From Pseudomonadota bacterium (GTDB taxonomy: Bacteria; Pseudomonadota; Gammaproteobacteria; Burkholderiales; Burkholderiaceae_D): a stretch of 38,315 nt of DNA. The DNA is taken from the NCBI GenBank assembly GCA_021821365.1, contig JAKACN010000017.1:1-38315 (forward strand), read 5' to 3'. Under the pieces are notes generated by a model. It searched no databases, was not told the origin of the DNA, and worked only from the letters and a program-made list of their open reading frames with translations. Position 1 is the stretch's first letter; every line of letters begins with the position of its first letter. This document shows positions 23,794-32,365 of this stretch, piece after piece. The translations under genes were made by a program, and so were the position numbers.

Positions 23794-24258
23794 GTGGCAC
23801 AGTTTTCGTCCCGTATCGCTTATGCGGACTTCAATGAGATGGCGCCGCAAATTCGAACTGCATTGGTTGATCTGGGACGTGCGGCTGTCGAGGCGGGAAT
23901 CGAGAAGGATTTGCTGGAGTTGATCAAGCTGCGAGCTTCGCAGATCAACGGCTGTGCGTTCTGTCTGCAGTATCACTTGAACATTGCGCGCGGCCTCGGC
24001 GTGACGCCGGAAAAACTGGATCTCGTCGCGGCGTGGCGGGACGCGGAGATCTACTCCGGGCGTGAATGCGCCGCACTGGAATGGACGGAATTACTGACGC
24101 GCGTTGCGCAGGAACACATCACCGATGAAGCCTTTGCCGCGGTGCGCACACAATTTTCCGAGAAAGAGGTGGTCTTCCTGACAGGCGCGATCTGCGCAAT
24201 CAACAGCTGGAACCGCTTGTCGGTGGCGTTCCGGTTCGCGCCTCCTCCTCGGGAATAA
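23794..24258 (+). CDS. AhpD-like carboxymuconolactone decarboxylase-family protein
   Basis: A 154-residue protein with the redox site NGCAFCLQYH (CxxC plus His), preceded by LLELIKLRASQI, as in AhpD alkylhydroperoxidase-type proteins. The longer form with a second helical half (GRECAALEWTELLTRVAQ and VVFLTGAICAINSWNRLSVA) is the typical YnjA/PA-like layout. The start is GTG 23794 because AAAGGAG lies seven bases upstream; longer frames have no site. Probably a thiol-dependent peroxide or organic hydroperoxide reductase controlled by the divergent MarR protein; both points are inference from family and layout. Confidence 0.88.
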   Translation: MAQFSSRIAYADFNEMAPQIRTALVDLGRAAVEAGIEKDLLELIKLRASQINGCAFCLQYHLNIARGLGVTPEKLDLVAAWRDAEIYSGRECAALEWTELLTRVAQEHITDEAFAAVRTQFSEKEVVFLTGAICAINSWNRLSVAFRFAPPPRE

Positions 24259-24284
24259 GGCCGCGGGGCCGGTTTGCCTTCCCG

Positions 24285-24317
24285 AAAAAAAAGCCCGCAA
24301 GGCATGCGCTTGCGGGC
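24285..24317 (-). terminator. Intrinsic terminator for the diguanylate cyclase
   Basis: GCCCGCAAG (24293-24301) and CTTGCGGGC (24309-24317) form a 9-base stem with a 7-base loop. On the - strand it is followed by eight Ts (24292-24285). It can also end the AhpD-like transcript on +. Confidence 0.85.
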
Positions 24318-24499
24318 AAAACTTTCATCAGTAGGGAGGGAACTGACGCGCTAAATTTAATCGGTTGGAAGAGGCGCTACAGCACTTCTTACATGCCTTT
24401 ACTCCCAACACATTGGGACACATTGCGATACGTGTCGACAGATTCGTCGATGGGCTTGCGTTTCGTCGTATCGCGCATCCGTCCCTGCGAGCCGGACTG

Positions 24500-26386
24500 C
24501 TACGTACCGTGCTCGATGACGCCTTTGCGCGCATCGGCATAAGCATGTACCCGGTTCCGTCCGCTGTCCTTGGCAATGTACATCGCTTCGTCGGCGTTGG
24601 CGACAAGGATGTCGCTGGCATCCTGATTCGTCGGAATCAGCGATGAAACGCCGATGCTGACCGTGATGGCGATGCGCTTCCCTTCGAATTCGACGGGCAA
24701 GTGTTCAATCTGACGTCGGATGTTTTCGGCAATATGCAGCGCGCCGTCCGTGCCGGTGTGCGGCAACAGGATGATGAATTCCTCGCCGCCGTAGCGGAAC
24801 ACTTCATCTGTCGTGCGCCGCACCGCCTGCTGCACGGCGGCCGCGACCTGTTTCAGGCAGGCGTCGCCGGCAAGGTGGCCGTAATTGTCATTCACCCTTT
24901 TGAAATGATCGATGTCCAGCAGGAGCAGGGCAAGCGGCGCTTTTGCGCGGGCGGCACGCTGCCATTCGGATGCAATCATCCTGTCGAAGCAGATGCGATT
25001 CTTCACACCGGTCAAGCCGTCCGTGTAGCTCAGGCCCTTCAGCTGTTCATTCGCTTCCGCCAGGCGCTGGAGGGCACGGTCGAGTTCCAGGGTGCGCTGC
25101 TTCACGCGCTGCTCGAGCGTTTCAGTGGCATGGCGCTGAATGCGTTCGTTTTCGGTCTTCAGCAACCGCATCCTGTGCGCCAGCGCGAAAGACAAGAGGA
25201 TCACTTCGAGCGCAGAGCCGATTCGCAGGCCGTATTCCGTGATGAACACCTGGGGCAGCATGCCGAATGTGCGCAGCGTGTAGATGAAGATGGAGAGCAG
25301 AAGGACCGACCACGCAAGCATGAAGAATCTCGCCTGCTTGATGCCGTTCTGCAGGCTGACTGCACCGGTGGCGAAGATCAGTGCTGCGCCAAGGAACGCG
25401 CCGAAGGTGCCCGCACGGATCGCGATGGTGTAGTCAAGCAGCAGCGCACTCAACATCACCAGCGCGAAATACCACAGTGCGAAGCGGAATGCCCGGTCGG
25501 TCTTCGGCATGTTCTGCCGCAACTGCAGAAATTCGCGGCTGAACTGGATGATCGCGAAGAAACCGTAGCCGATGAAAAACGGCGTTGCGATGTTGCCCCA
25601 CGAGGGAGAGTCGGGCCATAGAAGCTCGAAGGCATAGCCGTCGATCGACAGCTGGAACAGAATCCAGCCGCAGATATAGTTCGCGTAGTACAGATAGTTG
25701 ATGTCCCGGATCGAGATCCAGATCAGCAGGTTGTAGAGAAGCATCGCGAGAACGATGCCGTAATAGATTCCCGCGTAGTACTGGGCTTCGTGCTCATTCT
25801 CCAACAGGCCATTCGGGCTCCAGAGCACGAGGGGAATCTGCATGGAGCTCTCGGACTGCACGCGAAGAAAGATTCGGGTGGACTGCCCCTTCACGAGAGG
25901 GATACGAAAGATCGTATTCCGGTGCTTCACCGGACGTTCGGCGAACGGCACGGCATCGCCGCCGCGATACGAAGTTACGGTTCCGTCGGGATTGACCACG
26001 TAAAGGTCGATATGATCGATTACCGTGTACTGGCATTCGAGAAACCAGCCTGTGACTTCCGAATGCATGTTCTGCAGGTCCGCGCGCAGCCAGTACACGG
26101 ATCTGGTAAAGCCGAAATTGAGGGAGCCGCTCCGGCTCGGGGTGAATGCAAACCGCCCGGCGCCATTTCGTATGTCGTCGAACGAGAGCGTGCCGGACTT
26201 GTCTTCGAAATAGCTGAGATGGCGGCCGAGCGGATAACTTTCCGTCGTATCGGACAAGACAAGGATATCGGCGCGGGAAGCAGGTGCTGCCATGCAAAGG
26301 GCAAGGACCAGGCAGCATCGGCACAGCAGGAACCAGAGCGGCGACTGCGGGAATTTATCCGCCGCACGGGCAGCGTCGGTTCTCAT
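24500..26386 (-). CDS. 7TMR-DISM sensor diguanylate cyclase (GGDEF)
   Basis: A 628-residue membrane sensor. Order: signal segment (LWFLLCRCCLVLALCM, about residues 17-35), periplasmic 7TMR-DISMED2-like domain with SVYWLRADLQN (about 40-190), seven membrane segments beginning YAGIYYGIVLAMLLYN, a coiled coil (ETLEQRVKQRTLELDRALQR), and a GGDEF domain starting YTDGLTGVKNR. The active-site motif is GGEEF, an active variant, and RTTD five residues earlier is a product-inhibition I-site. It makes cyclic di-GMP in response to an unknown periplasmic ligand. ATG 26386 is chosen because AGAGGGG precedes it; ATG 26413 is also possible. Monocistronic. Confidence 0.93.
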   Translation of the reverse strand: MRTDAARAADKFPQSPLWFLLCRCCLVLALCMAAPASRADILVLSDTTESYPLGRHLSYFEDKSGTLSFDDIRNGAGRFAFTPSRSGSLNFGFTRSVYWLRADLQNMHSEVTGWFLECQYTVIDHIDLYVVNPDGTVTSYRGGDAVPFAERPVKHRNTIFRIPLVKGQSTRIFLRVQSESSMQIPLVLWSPNGLLENEHEAQYYAGIYYGIVLAMLLYNLLIWISIRDINYLYYANYICGWILFQLSIDGYAFELLWPDSPSWGNIATPFFIGYGFFAIIQFSREFLQLRQNMPKTDRAFRFALWYFALVMLSALLLDYTIAIRAGTFGAFLGAALIFATGAVSLQNGIKQARFFMLAWSVLLLSIFIYTLRTFGMLPQVFITEYGLRIGSALEVILLSFALAHRMRLLKTENERIQRHATETLEQRVKQRTLELDRALQRLAEANEQLKGLSYTDGLTGVKNRICFDRMIASEWQRAARAKAPLALLLLDIDHFKRVNDNYGHLAGDACLKQVAAAVQQAVRRTTDEVFRYGGEEFIILLPHTGTDGALHIAENIRRQIEHLPVEFEGKRIAITVSIGVSSLIPTNQDASDILVANADEAMYIAKDSGRNRVHAYADARKGVIEHGT

Positions 26387-26578
26387 GTTGCGGATTTTCC
26401 CCTCTGGTGTCATCCCGGATTGTGATGATATTCATGCAAGTCGCCGCGCGGGCCGGAGTCATGCTTTTTGCTTTCTTTAACTGTCTCATTGCTTCCGGGA
26501 TATTGCAACATTTGAATTTGGTCGGACGAGGCGGCATGGCACGCAATCCGCTCCAGTGCCGTGCCGGGAAGGAACGAC

Positions 26579-28049
26579 ATGCTGCTCCGTGAACTGCTCG
26601 ATTCCATCGGATTGGACCGGCTGCTGCCGGCCTCGCTGGCGGCGTGGCATCCGCTGGTGGCGGACGGCGTGGCGTTTTTCCTCGGACGGCTCCCGGCGCA
26701 TCGGCTCGAAGCAATCCTTGCCGATCAGCTTGCCTTGCCGGAGGACGCCGATGCGGCGGTGAGGCTGGTGACGTTGCTCGCACAGTGCCCGACGCTCCAT
26801 AAGCTGGGCCAGGTGCTGGCGCGCAACCGGCAGCTGCCCGACGAGGTGCGGCGCCAGTTGCAGACGCTGGAGTCTCTGCTGCCCGCCACACCGATGGAGC
26901 AGGTGCTGGGACGGCTGCATGATGAACTGCCGGACAGCATGCCGGTCGACATTGCGCAACACGCGCTGGCGGAAGGCAGCGTTGCCGTGATCCTGCCTTT
27001 CACCTATAAGGAGCACGGCGAGATGCGCGACGGTGTGTTCAAGATACTCAAGCCGGGCATCGAGGAAAAGTTCGGCGACGAGATCGACGTGTGGAGGGAA
27101 CTGGGTACGTTTCTCGAGGAGCGTGGCAGGCATCTCGGTCTTCCGGCGCTGGATTATCGGCGCACGCTCGACAGTGTGCGCGAATTGCTCGGGCTTGAAA
27201 TCCATCTCGAAGTCGAGCAGCGCAATCTGCGGGCCGCAAGGGCGCTGTATGCCCACGAACCACGCATCCTGATCCCCGCGCCTGCTGCCATGGTGCACGT
27301 CCGGCGTGACCGCGATGGAGCGTGTCTTCGGCGAGAAGGTGACGGAGGCGCGGCTATCCATGGAACAGCGCAACGACCTGGCATCGACCATGATCTCCGC
27401 GCTGGTTGGCCTGCCGTTCTGGAGTAGCGCACGGTCGGCGCTGATTCATGCCGATCTCCATGCCGGAAATCTGTTGGTGACGCATGACGACCGGCTGGCA
27501 GTGCTGGACTGGAGTCTGACGCTGCGCCTGTCGAAGACAGACCGCGAAACGCTGGTATCGGTGATCGTGGGCGGCCTGACGCTGGACGCGGAACGCATCG
27601 CCCACGCCGTGGCAATGCTGAGCGGGATACCGGCGAACGATCCCAATCTTGTGCGGGCCGTGGAGCGGGCGCTCGATCGCGTGGCGGTCGAGGGGCGTTT
27701 CCCCGGCTTCGTCTGGTTGCTGGAATTCCTTGATGGGCTTGCGCTGGAAACCCCGACTGGATTTCACGAGGATTTCGTGCTCTTCCGCAAGACGTGGTTT
27801 ACGCTCTCGGACGTGGTGAGCGATGTCGCCGCCATGCATTCGCCCGATCTGCCGCTGATGGCGGTGGCGCTCAGGCGATTCATGGAGGAGCTGCCGTCGC
27901 GGCTGTTTGCTCCACCAAGGGCGCGCAATTTCTCTACACACCTGTCGAACGAGGAGTTGATGCAGGCCCTTTCGTCGGCGTGGTATGCCCCGATGCGGTG
28001 TTGCGCGAGGTATTGGCTGCGCAGCCGCGTGTTGGCCAGCGCTGACTGA
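26579..28049 (+). pseudogene. UbiB/ABC1-family atypical kinase, frameshifted
   Basis: Two overlapping frames together make one UbiB-type kinase of about 490 residues. Frame one (from ATG 26579, ribosome site GGAAGGA) has the KxGQ motif in LHKLGQVLARNRQLP and the ATP-site region EGSVAVILPFTYKE. Frame two has the catalytic HADLHAGNLLV and metal-site LDWSLT. Frame one should continue as ILIPRLLPWCTSGVTAMER; the sequence supports this only if one C is removed from the CCCC run at 27274-27277. Family knowledge: UbiB proteins support ubiquinone synthesis and lipid handling. The rest of the gene is undamaged, so the shift is either recent or a sequence error. Confidence 0.85.
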
Positions 28050-28055
28050 CAAAGA

Positions 28056-28086
28056 AAAAGGGCCTACGTTTTCACGTAAGCCCTTT
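28056..28086. terminator. Intrinsic terminator after the UbiB-like gene
   Basis: AAAGGGCCTACGT and ACGTAAGCCCTTT pair with one mismatch around TTTC. A-rich and T-rich flanks exist on the two sides. Confidence 0.8.
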
Positions 28087-28094
28087 GAATTCTG

Positions 28095-28139
28095 TGGCTC
28101 CCCGACCTGGACTCGAACCAGGGACCTGCGGATTAACAG
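28095..28139 (-). other. tRNA-Asn 3' fragment (att scar of a second island)
   Basis: Read on the - strand the 45 bases run from the anticodon loop CTGTTAA (GTT anticodon) through the anticodon 3' stem, the variable loop, the T-arm CCTGGTTCGAGTCCAGG and the acceptor 3' strand CGGGGAGCCA, including CCA. The D-arm and the 5' half are absent; the sequence to the right is unrelated. Elements that integrate at a tRNA gene leave exactly such a duplicate 3' half at the end away from the intact tRNA. The intact copy would lie to the right, outside the window. Confidence 0.85.
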
Positions 28140-28276
28140 TTTGAATAACTCGGTTTTTTAATTGTCTATTGGCTCGCCCTCGCTCGTGATGTCTCGCTAA
28201 TAATCGACAAGACTGTCACGGCTCCTCATTACGAGTTTTTTTAGAAAGTGTTAAGCGAGATTCCGTTCGCATATTT

Positions 28277-29959
28277 CTAGAGTTTTATGGACCAGATTTT
28301 GACTGCAATGTCGGCCATTTCAGCCTGCCTTGCCTCAATTTCTTTTTTTCCCCATTTCTTTAGTTTGGCAATCCGCTTGGTCAACTCGAATTTTGATTTT
28401 TTGTACTCCTCTTTTTTGATGGCGAATGAGTCATTGCCTGCCGAGCTATTACTCTTGGATGACATAATTGCTAGGTTGCCTAATCGACGTTGATAGCCTC
28501 TTGCATCGTCTGGGCTCCAAATTGCCTGCCAGTCCGGTGAAAGAGTAAGAGGGAGGACATGCTCAAGATTTACTCGTGACGAGTCTTTATTTGGGACAGT
28601 CTCTTTTGTATTACCATCAATTGCGCCTTCGTCCAGGCATCGGAGATAGTATCTGGCCAAGGACTGCTTAGAGATCGTGGCGACTGCGAATGATTCACGG
28701 AAGACGGAATCTGCCGGCAAGGTGGTGAAGGCCCTCAGAATGTCGCGCACTGTAGCGAGTGAACCATCAGTCACTGATTTTGCTGTTTCGCTATAAATTT
28801 TCTCAAGAGTGCCTCCACCAGCTCCCCCAACGATTTGAAATCGAACAGCGACCGCTACAAGCTTTTCAAATGCCGTAGATACGTCTTTAGGTTGGAATTT
28901 TTCAATAATCGCGAGTAGTAAGGGGCGCACTTGGGCCATACCCAATAGATTCAAAGTCGAAATCGAATCTCGCACTTTGTTATCATATTTGTTCCAAAAG
29001 TCGTGGTCCGAATTAAGTAACGCAGCATAAGTTTTCACGGTGTTGCTGAGGTCAGTTGAAAACTGCAATGCCGTTCTCTTACTAGTAATCTTTCGCTTGA
29101 TTAAACCGAATAAATCTTTTTCTCGTACAAGACCGTATCGCGACATTGAAAAGTGGCGCAAATAGGTAACAACGAGAGGGTCCTCCGAAGCGCTTTCTAA
29201 CGTCGCCACCATTGAGAGCCAACGGTTCTTCGTTTCCTCGATTTTTTCTCCAGACTTATGGAACAGGTAGTTCTTTAGGAGATCAGAAATCGCAAGTTCA
29301 AGGCCGCGATCATTTAGTGTCTCGAAAATGACGAAGGCATTGCTGTCATCTGGCGCTGTTACGACGATGATCTTTAGATTGGTTTCTAAGTAGTCGAGCC
29401 ATGCATGCAGCTCTTCCTCGGCATCTCTTGATTTTCCGCACAGGTCTTCAATGTAATTTAATAACGTGTTTGCCGCCAAGATTAAGCGTTGATGTGACTG
29501 CCGTTGATATCTTGCGGGGTTTACAGTTTTTATATCTTCAATGAGCTCTTGAAAGAGTTCATTATCTACTTCGTTCAGAACTAGCTTTGCTTCCTTTTCC
29601 TTTGTTTTTCGGTCAGTGCTAGCAAGGAAATCAGTTTTGATTGAAGTGACGACCTCTAAGTCGCCGTCTGCTTTGAACTTGTCTTTAATTGCGGCAATTA
29701 ACAAACTGACTGTTGTAAGTCGCTGTTGGCCATCTACAACCTCATACCGCTGATTGTGAGGCCCAGTTACAACGACTGAGCCTAGGAAGTATTCGCTTTC
29801 CTTTCCTTTAATCGCGTCATGAATGTCGCTCAGAAGTGAGTCGACATGCTCCTTCTCCCAGGCATACGACCGTTGATACGCCGGTACCCTAAATCTACGT
29901 GTCTTTAGTACGTTGCTTACGCCTTCGAGTTGAATTTTTATTTCTTGAACTTGAGACAT
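28277..29959 (-). CDS. GmrSD-like DUF262/DUF1524 nuclease-type defence protein
   Basis: A 560-residue protein. The N-terminal DUF262 (GmrS-like, ParB-type NTPase) part has RFRVPAYQRSYAWEKEHVD (residues 23-41) and the diagnostic VVDGQQRLTT (DGQQR 76-80). The C-terminal DUF1524 (GmrD-like) part has the HNH-type nuclease pattern: NLEHVLPLTL (His 467), RRLGNLAIM (Asn 495) and the following SNSSAGNDSFAIKKEEY. Family knowledge: GmrSD-type enzymes cut foreign DNA with modified bases (type IV restriction), and relatives act in other anti-phage systems. AGGG precedes the ATG. The composition is far more AT-rich than the chromosome. It is the first gene inside the second island. Confidence 0.9.
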   Translation of the reverse strand: MSQVQEIKIQLEGVSNVLKTRRFRVPAYQRSYAWEKEHVDSLLSDIHDAIKGKESEYFLGSVVVTGPHNQRYEVVDGQQRLTTVSLLIAAIKDKFKADGDLEVVTSIKTDFLASTDRKTKEKEAKLVLNEVDNELFQELIEDIKTVNPARYQRQSHQRLILAANTLLNYIEDLCGKSRDAEEELHAWLDYLETNLKIIVVTAPDDSNAFVIFETLNDRGLELAISDLLKNYLFHKSGEKIEETKNRWLSMVATLESASEDPLVVTYLRHFSMSRYGLVREKDLFGLIKRKITSKRTALQFSTDLSNTVKTYAALLNSDHDFWNKYDNKVRDSISTLNLLGMAQVRPLLLAIIEKFQPKDVSTAFEKLVAVAVRFQIVGGAGGGTLEKIYSETAKSVTDGSLATVRDILRAFTTLPADSVFRESFAVATISKQSLARYYLRCLDEGAIDGNTKETVPNKDSSRVNLEHVLPLTLSPDWQAIWSPDDARGYQRRLGNLAIMSSKSNSSAGNDSFAIKKEEYKKSKFELTKRIAKLKKWGKKEIEARQAEMADIAVKIWSIKL

Positions 29960-30209
29960 ATCTTGACCCTACAAAAATGATGTCTGAAAGGAGCATAGCT
30001 TGGTGGGGGACGGTCCCTTAATTTGAATTCATTTATTTTTTCTCAGGGAAACATAGCCCGATAAACAACGATTATCTTCCTTGCTTGCAGGAAAGACAAT
30101 GGTTGATCAATGTCACCGGCAGCATTGTTCTATGTTCATGTTAGTGCAATTTAGTTGTAATATTGCAACGTTCTTTCTAGGCTGTTTCCGGCATGACATC
30201 GTTTAACTG

Positions 30210-30809
30210 ATGGTTAATTCTTCGAGAATGGTGAGGCCGGACAAAAAACTGGCCGAAAAATCCGCAATTGCGCTAGCGCCAAGGTACGTAAGTCTATTGC
30301 GTGACTTTCAAAAAGGAGACGGCCGAATCGTCTTTCCGGCTGAGGTGACGGCGATCCATGGCAATGTTGGGTCTTACGTAAAACTGTATGAAGACGAGCG
30401 GCGAATTGGCATTGCGCTCCTTCTAGCCATACTGGGCGAAAAGGAATTCGCACATTGGCAGAAGGAGTTAGAGGCGGCAAGCGAAGTCGAACAGCAAGCT
30501 TGGCTAGATGAAGTGGTCTCGGCCAATGAGGCTGACGTCGAATCGTCGCTAGATAAATTCTGTCTGCCAACTACTGCGCAGGAATGGGCGGCAGCTAATG
30601 AGTTGTTCGACGGTTTGTCTGACGAAGAAAAGAATGAAGAGACAAGACGAGCCAGTTTTTTTTGGTCATTCTTTTTCAGTAGCTTTTTCAATTTCTTGTC
30701 GCTCATGGTCCCCCCGTGTCAGAATAGTTGTCGCCTCGATAGAACCAAGAACGTGGGGGCGATGAAGGAAGAACGAATTGGCACGATACGGGCAGGAATT
30801 CAAGGATAG
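30210..30809 (+). CDS. Unknown protein, 3' end replaced by the IS element
   Basis: The native part covers about 169 codons up to base 30716: a basic start, a charged helical middle (YVKLYEDERRIGIALLLAIL, EAASEVEQQAWLDEVVSAN) and a late hydrophobic aromatic segment SFFWSFFFSSFFNFLSLM. From 30717 the frame runs into the IS left end and stops at 30809, so the last about 30 residues are IS-derived. No family is recognised. The aromatic-hydrophobic tail may be a membrane segment. ATG 30210 has no good ribosome site. It lies between the GmrSD-like gene and the transporter remnants. Confidence 0.55.
   Translation: MVNSSRMVRPDKKLAEKSAIALAPRYVSLLRDFQKGDGRIVFPAEVTAIHGNVGSYVKLYEDERRIGIALLLAILGEKEFAHWQKELEAASEVEQQAWLDEVVSANEADVESSLDKFCLPTTAQEWAAANELFDGLSDEEKNEETRRASFFWSFFFSSFFNFLSLMVPPCQNSCRLDRTKNVGAMKEERIGTIRAGIQG
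30717..30736 (+). repeat. IS left inverted repeat
   Basis: TGTCAGAATAGTTGTCGCCT; 16 of 20 positions match the reversed right end. Confidence 0.75.
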
Positions 30810-31254
30810 AGCAGTAGCAAGGTTGTTGCCGCCGGAGAGCGCGGCAGTGGAAGTGGTGGCGCGAGAAATCGGTGTGGGTATTTCAACGCTGGAGCGGTGG
30901 CGCGCAGATGCGCTGTCCATGCCCGCTCGCGAGCGGGCATGGACAGCGCCGGCCCGATTCGACGCTGTGCTGACGACGGCGGGCATGGATGAGGCCACCC
31001 GGAGCGCCTGGTGCCGCGAGCACGGCGTGTACCCGCAGGAACTCGAACGGTGGCGACAGGCAGCGACGCAGGCCCTGGCCGATCCTGAAGAAGTGCGCGC
31101 CAGCCCGCAACAGACCAAACAAGATCGGCGGCGCATCCAGGAACTGGAGCGCGAATTGCGCCGCAAGGAGAAGGCCCTGGCCGAGACCGCAGCCTTGCTG
31201 GTGCTGTCAAAAAAAGTAGCGGCGATCTTCAAGAACAAGGACGAGGACGAATGA
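30778..31254 (+). CDS. IS3-family transposase OrfA
   Basis: A 158-residue DNA-binding protein with two helix-turn-helix regions: YGQEFKDRAVARLL with VVAREIGVGISTLERWRAD, and MDEATRSAWCREHGVYPQEL with ERWRQAATQAL. A leucine-zipper-like end follows (ELERELRRKEKALAETAALL). The start is TTG 30778, preceded by AAGGAA, giving MARYGQEFKDRAV. Near the end a run of seven A (31209-31215) followed by G is a slippery site; a -1 shift there joins the frame of orfB, as in many IS3 elements where the OrfAB fusion is the transposase. The orfA stop overlaps the orfB ATG. Confidence 0.88.
   Translation: MARYGQEFKDRAVARLLPPESAAVEVVAREIGVGISTLERWRADALSMPARERAWTAPARFDAVLTTAGMDEATRSAWCREHGVYPQELERWRQAATQALADPEEVRASPQQTKQDRRRIQELERELRRKEKALAETAALLVLSKKVAAIFKNKDEDE
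30910..30949. repeat. Perfect 40-bp palindrome inside orfA
   Basis: The left arm starts GCGCTGTCC and the right arm ends GGACAGCGC; all 20 positions pair with no loop. It encodes part of the linker after the first HTH of OrfA (SMPARERAW). Confidence 0.95.
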
Positions 31255-32365
31255 TCGGCCTCGAAGATCGCCAGGCGCTGTCCCGAGACATTGCAACCGC
31301 CCACCGCCATGGCGCGCGGTTGAGCCAGGCGTGCGAGATTGCAGGCATCAATGTGCGCACGCTGCAGCGCTGGAAGGCCGGCACAGGCTTGCTGCGCGGC
31401 GACGGCCGGCCGCAAGCGGTGCGACCGATACCAGCGCATGCCTTGAGCGCAACCGAGCGCGAGCAGCTGGTGCGCGTGGCCAACGAGCCGCGCTTTGCCG
31501 ACATGCCGCCAGCGCGCATCGTTCCCATGCTGGCCGACGAAGGCGTGTACCTGGCCAGCGAATCGACGTTCGCCCGGGTGCTGCGCGAACACGGGCAGAA
31601 CATGCACCGGGGACGCGCCAGGGCGCCACAGACCTCGCGTCCGCCGACCACGCATGTGGCGCATGCGCCGGGTCAGGTCTGGTGCTGGGACATGACGTAT
31701 TTGCCCGCCTTCGTTTCCGGCCGCTGGTTCTACCTGTACCTGATCCTGGACCTGTACAGCCGCAAGATCATCGGCTTCGAGGTGCACGACAGCGATGACG
31801 CCAGCCATGCGGCGCTGCTGGTCAAGCGCACGGCACTGGCCGAAGGCATTCACGCCATGGCCGCCAAGCCGGTGCTGCACGGCGATAACGGCGCCACGCT
31901 CAAGGCCACGACGGTGTTGGCGATGCTGCATTGGCTGGGCGTCAAACCGTCGTACTCGCGGCCGCGCGTGTCCGACGACAACGCCTTCGCTGAGAGCCTG
32001 TTCCGTACGGCCAAGTACCGCCCGGAATTCCCGGCTGCCGGCTTCACCGATCTCGACCGTGCCCGGCAGTGGGCGGCCTCGTTTGTGCGCTGGTGTTTGT
32101 GCGCTGGTACAACTACGACCACCGGCACAGTGGCATCCGTTATGTCAGCCCCGCGCAACGGCACGCCGGTCAGGATCACACGATCCTGCAGCAACGTCAT
32201 GCGTTGTACTGCCAGGCCCGCGAACGCAATCCGCGCCGCTGGTCCGGCAAGACGCGTAACTGGACACCCATTGGCGCCGTGACGCTCAACCCGGAACGCG
32301 ATGCCGTCGTCCATGCCACCAATGTGCATTCGAACGGCTTCGATAAACAGCCAATGGCTGCATGA
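31251..32365 (+). pseudogene. IS3-family transposase OrfB, frameshifted
   Basis: The catalytic integrase-core subunit. The DDE residues are present: Asp in VWCWDMTYLPAF, Asp in VLHGDNGATL, and Glu in NAFAESLFRTAKY. The intact frame runs to ASFVRW, where a 14-bp tandem duplication (32081-32108) shifts the frame and gives a stop at 32282. The lost end continues in another frame as YNYDHRHSGIRYVSPAQRH to a stop at 32365, the normal C-terminus of this transposase type. The DDE triad lies before the shift, but loss of the C-terminal part probably inactivates it. Confidence 0.88.
32081..32108 (+). repeat. 14-bp tandem duplication causing the orfB frameshift
   Basis: GTTTGTGCGCTGGT occurs twice back to back. 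Removing one copy restores the frame FVRWYNYDHRHSG. Confidence 0.95.

Noticed and set aside
24701-25621. A 306-codon frame on + opposite the GGDEF gene
   Set aside because: It is an antisense shadow of a protein with clear domains.
27278-27310. Programmed frameshifting in the UbiB-like gene
   Set aside because: No slippery heptamer or following structure is seen; a single extra C explains the shift fully.
28095-28139. A functional tRNA-Asn gene
   Set aside because: The D-arm and whole 5' half are missing, so no cloverleaf can form.
30099-30206. A 35-residue cysteine-rich frame (MVDQCHRQHCSMFMLVQ...) as possible exporter substrate
   Set aside because: It has an AGGAAA-like site but no double-glycine leader, and it lies on the far side of the IS; chance is the simpler explanation.
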